Assembly (NCBI GenBank): GCA_029979505.1
Contig: JAPOHH010000009.1
Span: forward strand, 1-40,319
Length of the DNA stretch: 40,319 bases
DNA from: a bacterium
Lineage (GTDB): Bacteria > Pseudomonadota > Gammaproteobacteria > GCA-002705445 > GCA-002716945
Direction: 5' to 3'
The notes beneath the pieces were generated by a model, which saw nothing but the letters and a program-made list of their open reading frames with translations, had not been told where the DNA came from and did not search any database. Within the stretch, counting starts at the first letter, position 1. Each line of letters begins with the position of its first letter. Both the position numbers and the translations under genes were made by a program. This document shows positions 26,153 through 34,861 of the stretch, one piece after another.

Positions 26153-28069
26153 ATGGGAGAAATGTTAGAGATAAGGGAGATTTGTAAGTCTCCTAAACAG
26201 TTGCTTGAAAGTAAATCGTTTAATAGATATCTAGAATTATACAAAAAAGAATTTATTGCTGAACTTAAAAAGAGACAAGACAAAGACCTGAAAGAGGAAC
26301 TTCAACACAGGATTAGTTTTATCAAAAACCTCAAACCTAGTGATTTTATGGTTATTCTTAATGGAGTCACCCCGTTTTCGGGAGATTTACTCAGAGATTT
26401 TCGAGCAATTGTTCAATTTCTAGATGGTGCTTTTCATCACTATAGAACAAAAACATATACTAGATTGATATTTCCATTAGATAAGTCCTCTACTAACGAG
26501 AGTGCTGAATCCGTCAAAGACAAAATTTCAAGTAAAGCCGATAAATTATCTGAATTGATATTAGAAACTAGAAGATTACTTTTGGTAAAAGTAGGTCTAG
26601 GTTCAGGAATTAGACGATCCCAAGGATTAGAATGTCATCCAAATGTAGCTGTCGGAGAAATCAATGGAGAGTCAATTATGCTCCCAAATGACTATTCGTG
26701 TCTCAAAAAAGTACCAGTTACATCTACCGCGGATATGAGAACGGGTGTCTATTACACAACACATTCTAATAAACGTGCGTTCCCTTTTTTTGAATTAAAG
26801 CACAATCCATTTAAAAAACAAAAATTTAAACACGAAGAGTATATTGCAATACCTTTTGAAATTGGAGCGTGGAATATTTTGTGTTATATCCACAAAACTC
26901 CTGGATATATTGAAATTGAGCCAGGTCTGTTGAATTTATTTCCTTACTCTAAAACTAAAAATATTACTGATAAACAAGCAGATGGTATTTTTATACTAGG
27001 TTGCCCTAACTCAGGTATGGATGATTTAGGTTATTATCATGATAAGAAAAATAATTTACTAGTTGGGGTCATACCAGGATTAGATGATTGTCAATATTTT
27101 GGGTATGGAAAGAAACCTATGCTTACTCTTCATAATGTTTTGTGTATATTGAAAGGTAACCTTCCTCTCCACTGTGGTGCTACAAGATATGTAGTTCGTT
27201 TTGATGAAAAAACAAATGAGCCGTATATTTTTGATTCACTTATCAAGGCAGATGATATGGGAAGAGCTATATTGGAAAAAAATTCAGAAGGCTATGAAAT
27301 ACCATACTTTTATGGAACTGAAACTGGAGCTTTTGCATGTCTTGATGGTTTCAGTGAACATGCAAAAATGCAAATGGAAGGAAGAGAAATTGGGTACAAT
27401 AAACATTCGGGTACAAATGCAAGACAGATTGTTCCAGTAACAGACTACTCTGAAATAGCGACAGGTTCAGAATTAGATATACTCTTGTACTTAAATAACT
27501 ATGAAGTAATACCTGTTGGTGAATCATGTATGAAAGCAAACATGAGTCCCGGTGATGCTTTGGAACATTTTAGAAAAGGAGCAAGAGTTGCTGCAGGAAG
27601 TACACAGACACATCGTGGTGATGTTGAGATAAGTTATTGGGCTAATCCATTCCCTCTTCTTAAAGATAATGATTGGAAACCTCTCCCTGAGCATAAAGAT
27701 CTTTGTGAGAAATTTGAGCAGATTGAGAAACGTTTTTTTGATAACTTTCAGAAACGTGTTGAAAAAGGAGAAATGAAAATTGGCGTAGCGCACAGCATGT
27801 TGATGGCAGGAGTGTATAAAGAAAGCACAGATCAAGTTTTAAAAGATGGGGGTTTTCGAGATAGAGAATTAGTTGAACATCATGGACCAGAAAGGGCTGC
27901 ACATGATATGATTGAACTCATTAAAGAAGCTGCTATTGATAAAAGAAAAAGGTTGGATAGTAATTTAAAAGAGGTAGATATTACAATCGCCACGATTGGT
28001 GACAGTCGGACTGGTAAATCAGAAATGGCTGAAAAAATGGATGGCGTGCTTAATATGAGTTTGATTTAA
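26153..28069 (+). CDS. PEP carboxykinase-like protein with a C-terminal P-loop
   Basis: A 638-aa cytoplasmic protein, longer than ATP-dependent PEP carboxykinase (about 540). The middle aligns by eye with PckA: Y315, K321, H340 (LPLHCGAT), D367/D368 (KADD) and R424 (NARQIVP) sit like Y207, K213, H232, D268/D269 and R333 of the E. coli enzyme, and the K-to-H spacing is the same (19). Between H340 and D367 the stretch is about 9 residues shorter and has no Walker A. A perfect Walker A, GDSRTGKS (616-623), ends the protein after strand DITIATI and resembles the HPr-kinase form GxSxxGKSE. The N-terminal 190 residues are helical and unlike PckA. Whether it is a carboxykinase, a kinase or a sensor is unknown. 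A GGGG ribosome site precedes the ATG; a second ATG lies at 26162. Confidence 0.72.
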   Translation: MGEMLEIREICKSPKQLLESKSFNRYLELYKKEFIAELKKRQDKDLKEELQHRISFIKNLKPSDFMVILNGVTPFSGDLLRDFRAIVQFLDGAFHHYRTKTYTRLIFPLDKSSTNESAESVKDKISSKADKLSELILETRRLLLVKVGLGSGIRRSQGLECHPNVAVGEINGESIMLPNDYSCLKKVPVTSTADMRTGVYYTTHSNKRAFPFFELKHNPFKKQKFKHEEYIAIPFEIGAWNILCYIHKTPGYIEIEPGLLNLFPYSKTKNITDKQADGIFILGCPNSGMDDLGYYHDKKNNLLVGVIPGLDDCQYFGYGKKPMLTLHNVLCILKGNLPLHCGATRYVVRFDEKTNEPYIFDSLIKADDMGRAILEKNSEGYEIPYFYGTETGAFACLDGFSEHAKMQMEGREIGYNKHSGTNARQIVPVTDYSEIATGSELDILLYLNNYEVIPVGESCMKANMSPGDALEHFRKGARVAAGSTQTHRGDVEISYWANPFPLLKDNDWKPLPEHKDLCEKFEQIEKRFFDNFQKRVEKGEMKIGVAHSMLMAGVYKESTDQVLKDGGFRDRELVEHHGPERAAHDMIELIKEAAIDKRKRLDSNLKEVDITIATIGDSRTGKSEMAEKMDGVLNMSLI

Positions 28070-28070
28070 A

Positions 28071-28508
28071 TTAGTCTTTTACTGCTTCAGTTTCTGACAC
28101 ACTAGTAATCATAATTTTATATATCAATGTCTTTCCAGAAAATGGATGATTTCCATCAAATGTAATATTATCACCCTTAATTTCTGCTACACGGAATTTT
28201 CTTTTAAGGCCTTTTTCGTTTTCAAAATCAATTTCCATGCCTACTTTTGAATACTCTTTTGGTACATTATTAATTGAATCAACAAAAATTAAGTTATTAT
28301 CTACTTCCCCGAACCCTAATTCAGGGCTTACTTCGATAGTTAATTCATCTCCCGCTTTTTTATCCTTGAGAGATTTTTCAACTATTGGTAGTAGATTAGT
28401 TTCTTTTCCATAAATGAAACTAACAGGAGTGTCTACATTTTCAATAATATTGCCGTTCTCATAGATTGTATAAGTCATGCTTACTAATTTCTGATTGGAT
28501 ATTTTCAT
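28071..28508 (-). CDS. SlyD-like FKBP-type peptidyl-prolyl isomerase
   Basis: Proline isomerase and folding helper of the cytoplasm, 145 aa. The N-terminus MKISNQKLVSMTYTI aligns with SlyD. VSFIYGKETNLLPIVEKSL is the FKBP core, the inserted chaperone (IF) domain spans about 70-120, and GNHPFSGKTLIYKI closes the fold. The His/Cys-rich nickel-binding tail of E. coli SlyD is missing, so it is closer to short SlyD or FkpB. Its stop lies 1 bp from that of the convergent PEPCK-like gene. Confidence 0.88.
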   Translation of the reverse strand: MKISNQKLVSMTYTIYENGNIIENVDTPVSFIYGKETNLLPIVEKSLKDKKAGDELTIEVSPELGFGEVDNNLIFVDSINNVPKEYSKVGMEIDFENEKGLKRKFRVAEIKGDNITFDGNHPFSGKTLIYKIMITSVSETEAVKD

Positions 28509-28556
28509 TATTGTGTATCTTATCAGAAATATAAAAGATGTTATCTAAAGAATCTC

Positions 28557-28588
28557 TTGACATAATATTGAATCTATTTAATTATAAT
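28557..28588 (+). promoter_or_regulatory. Possible trxA-rho promoter
   Basis: A perfect -35 TTGACA (28557-28562) in the 148-bp divergent gap. A -10-like AATTAT lies 17 bp on (28580-28585); a perfect TATAAT (28583-28588) is 20 bp on, longer than usual. Either gives a leader of about 60-70 bases. Confidence 0.4.
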
Positions 28589-28656
28589 GTTACTCAAAGT
28601 TACTAATCAAACCGTAAACAACCTTTAACCAGACGTATTTTTAATGGAGACTTTAT

Positions 28657-28980
28657 ATGAGTAATGCAATTGACATAAGTGATGATAATTTCGATTCAGA
28701 AGTTTTAGAATCTGATAAACCAGTCTTGATAGACTTTTGGGCAGAATGGTGCGGACCTTGTAAAGTCCTTGGTCCTGTTATAGATGAAGTCTCAGTAGAT
28801 TACTCAGATAAAGTCAAATTTGTAAAACTAAACATTGATAATAACCCGTCTAATACACAAAAATATGGAATAAGGGGTATTCCAACTTTACTCCTATTCA
28901 AAAATGGCGAGAAAGTAGATACTAGCGTAGGTGTTCTATCTAAGAGCGAACTAGCAAGTTTTATAGATAAAAATTTATAA
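28657..28980 (+). CDS. trxA: Thioredoxin 1
   Basis: General cytoplasmic dithiol reductant. The 107-aa product matches E. coli TrxA in length and numbering, with the active site WAEWCGPCK at C32/C35 and cis-proline in [15 protein letters not shown]. It is the electron source for DsbD. rho begins 2 bp after its stop, the standard trxA-rho arrangement. Confidence 0.98.
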   Translation: MSNAIDISDDNFDSEVLESDKPVLIDFWAEWCGPCKVLGPVIDEVSVDYSDKVKFVKLNIDNNPSNTQKYGIRGIPTLLLFKNGEKVDTSVGVLSKSELASFIDKNL

Positions 28981-28982
28981 TC

Positions 28983-30239
28983 ATGAACTTAACAGAACTT
29001 AAGCAAAAACCCGTCCAAGAGTTAGTAAAAATGGCTGAAGACATGGGTGCTGATAATGTTGGTAGGCTCAGAAAACAAGATGTAATATTTACTATTCTTA
29101 AAAGTCACTCATCTAGCGGTGAAGACATATCAGGAGGTGGTGTTCTTGAAATCTTACAAGATGGCTTCGGGTTTTTACGATCAGCAGATAGTTCTTACTT
29201 AGCTGGACCAGATGATATCTATGTGTCTCCCAGTCAAATTAGAAAATTTTCACTAAGAACAGGTGATACCATTCAAGGAAAAATAAGGCCACCGAAGGAA
29301 AGTGAAAGATACTTTGCGCTGCTTAAAATTGATACGATTAATTCAGATACCTCATCTAGCACTAAAAATAAAATTCTATTTGAAAATTTAACGCCATTAC
29401 ATGCGAATGAAAGATTGAGACTCGAACAAGGCAATGGTAGCTCTGAAGACATGTCTGCCCGTCTAATTGATATCGCCTCTCCAATAGGTAAAGGCCAAAG
29501 AGGGCTGGTCATATCGCCACCTAAAGCAGGTAAAACAATTATGCTTCAAAATATTGCTCAGAGTCTTTCGGCAAGTAATCCTGACGCTCACTTAATTGTT
29601 TTATTAATTGATGAAAGACCCGAGGAAGTAACAGAGATGTCAAGAATGGTTAAGGGTGAAGTTGTGGCTAGCACGTTTGATGAGCCAGCTAACAGACATG
29701 TTCAAGTAGCTGAGATGGTGATAGAAAAAGCAAAGAGGTTAGTAGAGCACAAACAAGATGTAATTATACTTCTCGATTCGATAACGCGTCTAGCTAGAGC
29801 ATACAATACTATTGCGCCATCCTCTGGGAAAGTGTTGACTGGTGGTGTAGATGCAAATGCACTTACAAAACCAAAAAAATTCTATGGCGCTGCGAGAAAT
29901 ATTGAAGAAGGTGGTAGCTTGACGATACTTGCTACAGCTCTAATTGATACTGGGTCAAAAATGGATGAGGTAATCTACGAGGAATTTAAAGGTACAGGTA
30001 ACATGGAAGTGCATTTGGATAGAAGGATTGCCGAAAAAAGAATATATCCTGCAATAAATATTAATCGCTCAGGTACCAGAAGGGAGGAGCTGCTCATGGA
30101 ACCAGATGAACTTCAAAAAATCTGGATTTTACGAAAAGTCCTTCATTCAATGGATGAGTTAGATGCAATGGAATTCATGTTAAATAAACTTAAATCTACT
30201 AAAACTAATTCAGAATTTTTTGAATCAATGAAAAGGTAA
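28983..30239 (+). CDS. rho: Transcription termination factor Rho
   Basis: Hexameric RNA helicase that ends transcription at C-rich, unstructured RNA. The 418-aa length is normal. The N-terminal RNA-binding domain has [13 protein letters not shown] and [15 protein letters not shown]. The Walker A is SPPKAGKT near residue 178, Walker B is [16 protein letters not shown], and the Q/R-loop region is [21 protein letters not shown]. Given that convergent genes here leave no room for intrinsic terminators, Rho is likely to matter greatly in this genome. Its stop is 2 bp from convergent coaD. Confidence 0.98.
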   Translation: MNLTELKQKPVQELVKMAEDMGADNVGRLRKQDVIFTILKSHSSSGEDISGGGVLEILQDGFGFLRSADSSYLAGPDDIYVSPSQIRKFSLRTGDTIQGKIRPPKESERYFALLKIDTINSDTSSSTKNKILFENLTPLHANERLRLEQGNGSSEDMSARLIDIASPIGKGQRGLVISPPKAGKTIMLQNIAQSLSASNPDAHLIVLLIDERPEEVTEMSRMVKGEVVASTFDEPANRHVQVAEMVIEKAKRLVEHKQDVIILLDSITRLARAYNTIAPSSGKVLTGGVDANALTKPKKFYGAARNIEEGGSLTILATALIDTGSKMDEVIYEEFKGTGNMEVHLDRRIAEKRIYPAININRSGTRREELLMEPDELQKIWILRKVLHSMDELDAMEFMLNKLKSTKTNSEFFESMKR

Positions 30240-30241
30240 AT

Positions 30242-30721
30242 CTACTTTATTTTATCAATTAATTTTTTTTCAACATATTCATCTAAAAATTTTTTTAAAT
30301 CCCCATTATGTCTAGCAATATCTTTAATCACAGATGAAGATATGAAACTATACTTTTCATCAGGACTTAAGAAAATGCTTTCTATTTTTGGATTTAATGT
30401 TCTATTAAGATTAGATAATTGAACTTCATATTCAAAATCAGAAACAGCTCTCAATCCTCTTAGCATAACTTTGGCTCCCAATTCCTGAGCATGATCAACT
30501 GATAATTTATCAAGCTTGATGACATCCACGTTATTGTATTTTTCCAGGACTTTACAACACATATCAAATCTCTCGTTATAGCTGAATAAAGTATTTTTTT
30601 GTGTTTTGAAAGCAACAGCTACAATGACAGATTCAAAGATTCCGCAAGCTCTTTTAACAAGATCCTCGTGACCAAAAGTAATAGGATCAAAGGTTCCAGG
30701 ATATATTGCCTTTATATTCAT
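30242..30721 (-). CDS. coaD: Phosphopantetheine adenylyltransferase
   Basis: Fourth step of coenzyme A synthesis: 4'-phosphopantetheine + ATP to dephospho-CoA. The 159-aa product has the nucleotidyltransferase motif YPGTFDPITFGHEDLVKRA, LRGLRAVSDFEYE and the C-terminal SFISSSVIKDIA motif. Its ATG overlaps the rsmD stop by 4 bases (ATGA). Confidence 0.97.
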   Translation of the reverse strand: MNIKAIYPGTFDPITFGHEDLVKRACGIFESVIVAVAFKTQKNTLFSYNERFDMCCKVLEKYNNVDVIKLDKLSVDHAQELGAKVMLRGLRAVSDFEYEVQLSNLNRTLNPKIESIFLSPDEKYSFISSSVIKDIARHNGDLKKFLDEYVEKKLIDKIK

Positions 30722-31284
30722 ATATTTTTGCTTACCGCGATTGTATAACTTACATCACCAATACTCAAATCTTTAACAACATTATGAGTGTTCAAAATAT
30801 ATTTTAAGTAATTACAGTTGTCATTTTTATATCTTTCAAAATATAAATATTTATTTTTCCTTAGAAAATCATTTTTATTTAGATAATCTAAAGTATATTC
30901 AAGCAATGGGGTGCCATATGGTGGGTCTATAAAAATAATATCAAAATATGCAATCTTTAAGTTTTTTAAAAATAACTCAACTTTTTTATTTATAATAACT
31001 ACATCTTTGATATCAAAATGTGAGAGATTAGTTTTTATAGACTTAACTAGCTCTTTATCAGATTCAACAATAATAGAATTTTTTACACCTCTTGATATGG
31101 CCTCTAAAGAGAGTATTCCACTCCCTGAAAATAAATCTAATGACGTTTCACAGCGATGGATATCAATTACATTAAATAGAACTTCTCTTATGTAAGATTT
31201 AGTAGGCTTAAGATTTTTTTTATCTGGGATATGTATTGTACGTGATTTATATTTTCCAGAGATTATCTTTAATTTATTATTCAA
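30718..31284 (-). CDS. rsmD: 16S rRNA (guanine-966-N2)-methyltransferase
   Basis: Methylates G966 of 16S rRNA. The family N-terminus KIISGKYKSRTIHIP, PTKSYIREVLFNVI, the SAM loop SLDLFSGSGILSLEAISRG and the catalytic DPPYG are clear. The frame is open to an ATG at 31332, but that would overlap the upstream peptidase by 56 bp and add a hydrophobic stretch foreign to the family. A TTG at 31284 gives 188 aa with the expected start (MNNKLKIISG) and only an 8-bp overlap. The start is therefore probable, not certain. Confidence 0.92.
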   Translation of the reverse strand: MNNKLKIISGKYKSRTIHIPDKKNLKPTKSYIREVLFNVIDIHRCETSLDLFSGSGILSLEAISRGVKNSIIVESDKELVKSIKTNLSHFDIKDVVIINKKVELFLKNLKIAYFDIIFIDPPYGTPLLEYTLDYLNKNDFLRKNKYLYFERYKNDNCNYLKYILNTHNVVKDLSIGDVSYTIAVSKNI

Positions 31285-32554
31285 TAGTCTTACCAACAGT
31301 AAAAATTGAGATACTATTGAAATCAATAACATCTTTTAAAGACATTTGAATACTTTTTTTATTAACTTTATTAAGATTAGCTTTATAGTTTTCAAAATAA
31401 TTTAAATCTAAATCTAAATTATTAATAGCTGATAAAAGATTGAGTAATTTCTTATTCGTATCTATCCTCATTTCAAAGCTTCGCAAAATAGACAACTTAG
31501 CTGAAGATATTTGATCTTCCGTGACATCAAAAAGTTGAAGTCTTTTAATTTGATCTAGGATTATATTTTTAGCTAAAGATATATTTTCATTCTTGGTCTG
31601 TAGAGAAATCTTTAAATAACCTCCTTTTTTATTTGATACAAGATAACTAGAAACGGAATATGATAACCCTCTCTTTTGCCTAATTTCTTCCATAAGCCAT
31701 GATCCAAATCCGCTACCTCCAAAAATATAATTTGATACCAGAATATTGTAATAGTGTGGATTTGTTCGATTAATTGCAGGGAGTATTACGGCGAGATGTG
31801 ATTGAACTGAATCAAATTCGGTGTGATGGACTGATTGTTGTATCATATATTCACTTTGAGTAAATTGACTCTCTGTGCTTAAATTTTTAGTAACTGAATG
31901 AATTAGTCTTTTAGAGTCTCGTTCAGAAATATCCCCAACAATATTAATTTCAATATCTTTTAGATTAAATATCTTGTTTCTATGATTCAGAATTTGATTT
32001 CTAGTAATTTTATTAATTGAATTTTTAGTACCAATCACCTGATGCTCAAAGCCTGTGCCCGCAAAGAGGTGCTTTGATATATCAGCGCCTAGTAACGATC
32101 CTGGTCGTTTTTCAATTTCTGATATGTTTCTATTAACTTTATCTTTCTCCAAAGATAATATATTTTCATTGATTTGATTTGAAGAAATAGCTACATTAAT
32201 TATGTTCGTAAGTTTTAATACTTGTTCAATATCACTTAGAGTTCTAATAGAAATCGATAATGATTCCTTAGCAGCTGAATATGTTAACTTTGCGCCAACA
32301 TCCTCAAAATAACTAATTATACTTTTTGAATTGATATCAGAAGTCATCAGAACATTCAGCATTAAATTTGTTATACCTGGATAATCTCCATCATTAATAC
32401 TGCCATTTTTTACTGTGATATTAATATCTATGATAGGTAGTGTCTTAGTTTCAACAAATAAATAATTACTGTTATCAGCTATACTATTAATTTTAATATC
32501 CGCATTGCTCGTCTGTAGAAAAAATAATGCCAATAGAGTAACGATACTTCTCAT
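31277..32554 (-). CDS. M16 family peptidase-like protein, catalytically dead
   Basis: A 425-aa exported protein (signal peptide ending near TSNA, residue 18) with the M16 fold: LPIIDINITVKNGSINDGDYPGITNLM, and GGSGFGSWLMEEIRQKRGLSYSVSSY in the C-terminal half. The zinc motif HxxEH is replaced by N63-LML-N67, so it should not bind zinc. Such inactive partners pair with an active M16 subunit as in mitochondrial processing peptidase. The active partner is the upstream gene, which overlaps it by 4 bp. Confidence 0.9.
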   Translation of the reverse strand: MRSIVTLLALFFLQTSNADIKINSIADNSNYLFVETKTLPIIDINITVKNGSINDGDYPGITNLMLNVLMTSDINSKSIISYFEDVGAKLTYSAAKESLSISIRTLSDIEQVLKLTNIINVAISSNQINENILSLEKDKVNRNISEIEKRPGSLLGADISKHLFAGTGFEHQVIGTKNSINKITRNQILNHRNKIFNLKDIEINIVGDISERDSKRLIHSVTKNLSTESQFTQSEYMIQQSVHHTEFDSVQSHLAVILPAINRTNPHYYNILVSNYIFGGSGFGSWLMEEIRQKRGLSYSVSSYLVSNKKGGYLKISLQTKNENISLAKNIILDQIKRLQLFDVTEDQISSAKLSILRSFEMRIDTNKKLLNLLSAINNLDLDLNYFENYKANLNKVNKKSIQMSLKDVIDFNSISIFTVGKTIE

Positions 32555-33882
32555 TTTTCTGGCCTAAGGACTGTGGTAAGAACCTGATTATTTACAAAAT
32601 ATTTACTTGCAGAGTCTTTAATTTCCTTGAGAGTTATAGATTCAATTATTGAATTATAATTATCAAGATTCTCCCATCCTATGTCTTTAGTTTCTAACAT
32701 TCCTACTTGCATGGCTTGATAAAATACTGAGTCAAATTTATAAATATTATTAGCTTTTATTCTAGCTTTAGCATTGTTCAACTCTATGTCAGTTACTGAT
32801 TCAATAGACTCTATTGAGAGTTGTTCAAGAATTTTTGATTTTAATTTTTCCGGAGAGGTATCACCTCTAGGAGTACCTCCAATAATTATTAAATTTGGAT
32901 ATTGGTTGTATGTATCATTAGATAGAAATATGTCTAATGCAACTTTTTGATCATCAACTAAATTTCGTGTAAGTCGGGATGAGTAACCGCCATCCATTAT
33001 TTCTATAAATAAATCTAAAGCATATAATTCTCTAATTCTTTCTTTATCAAATTTAGGTTTTTTAAACGATAGAAAAATTATTGGTTTGGAAACTTTATCA
33101 TAAACATCAAAAGATTCTTTTGTTGTATAATCTATTCGTTCATTTGAGTTAATTGATGTTTTATTATTTTTATACCTACCATAATATTTTTGAATATAAC
33201 TTTTGACCTGATTAGTATCAAAGTTACCTGCAATTATCACAATTGCATTATTAGGTTGATAATGAAGATTGTACCAAACCTCTAAATCTTTCTTAGTAAT
33301 ACTCTCCAAGTTTTCCATAGTTCCAATAATTGGAATACCATATTCATTCATACCATACGCATTTATCATGATTTTTTCATAAGTCTTTGAAACTGGATTA
33401 TCATCTGTTCTTAAACGTCGCTCCTCTTTTACTACTTCTATTTCACTTTTTAATTCTTTGTCATCAAGCTTTAAGTTTTTCATTCGATCGGATTCTAATT
33501 CTATACACCTCTCTAGATTAGACGTATGTACCTTTTGAAAATAACCTGTGTAATCTTTACTTGTAAATGCATTCTCAGTTCCTCCCATCCGTTTTATAAT
33601 TGAGGAAAATTCTCCTGGCATTAAATTTTTAGTTCCTTTAAACATCATGTGTTCCAGAACATGAGATATACCTGTTTTTCCTGAAACTTCATTACTGGAA
33701 CCAACCTTGTACCAGATACTGTTTACTACTGATGGGCTTCTTCTATCTTCAATTAAAACAACTTTCAGCCCATTTGCTAATGAATAGGATTCTACTCTAT
33801 CTTGGAATTTTATTTCTGAATATCCAGGTTTAATGAAAGGTATTAATAGTAATAATATAGCTGTCTTCAAGATTATATGCAT
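32551..33882 (-). CDS. M16 family zinc peptidase, active subunit
   Basis: A 443-aa periplasmic metallopeptidase with a signal peptide ending near residue 22. The inverted zinc motif is H74-VLE-H78, with the third ligand in VVKEERRLRTDD (about 154), matching the HxxEH-x75-E spacing. The C-terminal half has the GGYSSRLTRNLVD motif. The substrate is unknown. It heads the run peptidase-peptidase-rsmD-coaD and is divergent from rpoH. No strong ribosome site is seen. Confidence 0.92.
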   Translation of the reverse strand: MHIILKTAILLLLIPFIKPGYSEIKFQDRVESYSLANGLKVVLIEDRRSPSVVNSIWYKVGSSNEVSGKTGISHVLEHMMFKGTKNLMPGEFSSIIKRMGGTENAFTSKDYTGYFQKVHTSNLERCIELESDRMKNLKLDDKELKSEIEVVKEERRLRTDDNPVSKTYEKIMINAYGMNEYGIPIIGTMENLESITKKDLEVWYNLHYQPNNAIVIIAGNFDTNQVKSYIQKYYGRYKNNKTSINSNERIDYTTKESFDVYDKVSKPIIFLSFKKPKFDKERIRELYALDLFIEIMDGGYSSRLTRNLVDDQKVALDIFLSNDTYNQYPNLIIIGGTPRGDTSPEKLKSKILEQLSIESIESVTDIELNNAKARIKANNIYKFDSVFYQAMQVGMLETKDIGWENLDNYNSIIESITLKEIKDSASKYFVNNQVLTTVLRPEK

Positions 33883-33959
33883 GGTTTATAATATCAAATA
33901 ATGTTGGGATTTGTGTTAGATTGATTAAAGATATTTAACTTAATTTTGATATCAATTAC

Positions 33960-33987
33960 TTGAAATAAGGTTATCAATAACTATAAT
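33960..33987 (+). promoter_or_regulatory. rpoH promoter
   Basis: TTGAAA (33960-33965), a 16-bp spacer and a perfect TATAAT (33982-33987). The expected start of transcription is near 33994, only about seven bases before the rpoH ATG. Confidence 0.6.
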
Positions 33988-34000
33988 TAACTTGAAGATT

Positions 34001-34861
34001 ATGAATAAAAACCTTACACATAATGTAGTAGCTAAAGAAGTCGCAATTGATCTTGAGTCTTCTGATGCGCTCAATTACTATTTAGCTCAATTAAGGGAAA
34101 CTCCTTTGTTGTCAAAAGAACAAGAAGAGGAGTTGTTCAAAAGACTTCAAAATTCAGATGATATGGATGCGGCTCGCAAACTTGTCATGTCTCATTTAAG
34201 ATTCGTAGTACATATAGCAAAAACTTACAAAGGTTATGGTTTGCCATTATTAGATATAATCCAAGAAGGCAATGTAGGATTAATGAAAGCTGTTAAAAAA
34301 TTTGACCCTAGCAAAAAAGTTAGATTATTATCATTTGCAATCTATTGGATTAGAGCAGAAATACATGAATTTGTTTTGAAAAATTGGAGAATCGTTAAAG
34401 TTGCAACCACTAAAGCACAAAGAAAACTTTTCTTCAAATTAAGAAGTAAAAAAACATCTTCTGGTTGGCTATCTGAGCAAGAGACTAATGATATTGCTTC
34501 AGAATTAAAAGTTGACAGCAAAACTGTCAAATTAATGGAGAGCCGTCTCAGCGGAAGTGATGTTGCATTCGATCCTGTAGAAGATGATGAAAATGCACCA
34601 GCTAGTTATTTGACTCAAAATACAAATCCATTAACCATACTTGAACATCAAGACACAGATGATGATAATGCAATGAAATTAAATCTAGCTCTAGAAAAAT
34701 TAGATGAGAGAAGCAAAGACATCATTTTACAAAGATTTTTATCTGATAACAAACCTACACTAGATGATCTCTCAAAAAAATACAACGTCTCCAAAGAGAG
34801 AATCAGACAAATAGAAGAGAAATCTCTAGCTACCTTAAAAGAAACTATCCTGCTTGCATAA
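34001..34861 (+). CDS. rpoH: RNA polymerase heat-shock sigma factor RpoH (sigma-32)
   Basis: Directs RNA polymerase to heat-shock promoters. The 286-aa product has region 2 (SHLRFVVHIAKTYKGYG, DIIQEGNVGLMKAVKKFDP, FAIYWIRAEIHEFVLKNWR), region 4 (LSKKYNVSKERIRQIEEKSLATLK) and the diagnostic RpoH box QRKLFFKLR (140-148), which separates it from other sigma factors. A TTG at 33992 could add three residues but would sit at the predicted transcription start, so ATG 34001 is preferred. The usual ftsY-ftsE-ftsX neighbours are absent. The stop abuts convergent ctaB with no gap. Confidence 0.96.
   Translation: MNKNLTHNVVAKEVAIDLESSDALNYYLAQLRETPLLSKEQEEELFKRLQNSDDMDAARKLVMSHLRFVVHIAKTYKGYGLPLLDIIQEGNVGLMKAVKKFDPSKKVRLLSFAIYWIRAEIHEFVLKNWRIVKVATTKAQRKLFFKLRSKKTSSGWLSEQETNDIASELKVDSKTVKLMESRLSGSDVAFDPVEDDENAPASYLTQNTNPLTILEHQDTDDDNAMKLNLALEKLDERSKDIILQRFLSDNKPTLDDLSKKYNVSKERIRQIEEKSLATLKETILLA

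Noticed and set aside
26153-28069. Naming this gene pckA
   Set aside because: The canonical Walker A between the metal-binding His and Asp residues is missing and the N-terminal third does not match, so a plain carboxykinase name would overstate the evidence.
28583-28588. Perfect TATAAT as the sole trxA -10 paired with TTGACA at 28557
   Set aside because: The spacer would be 20 bp, which is outside the usual range. I list the region as a tentative promoter only.
31285-31332. ATG start for rsmD at 31332
   Set aside because: It would place 16 hydrophobic residues before the conserved N-terminus and overlap the peptidase gene by 56 bp. The TTG at 31284 is a better fit, though not proven.
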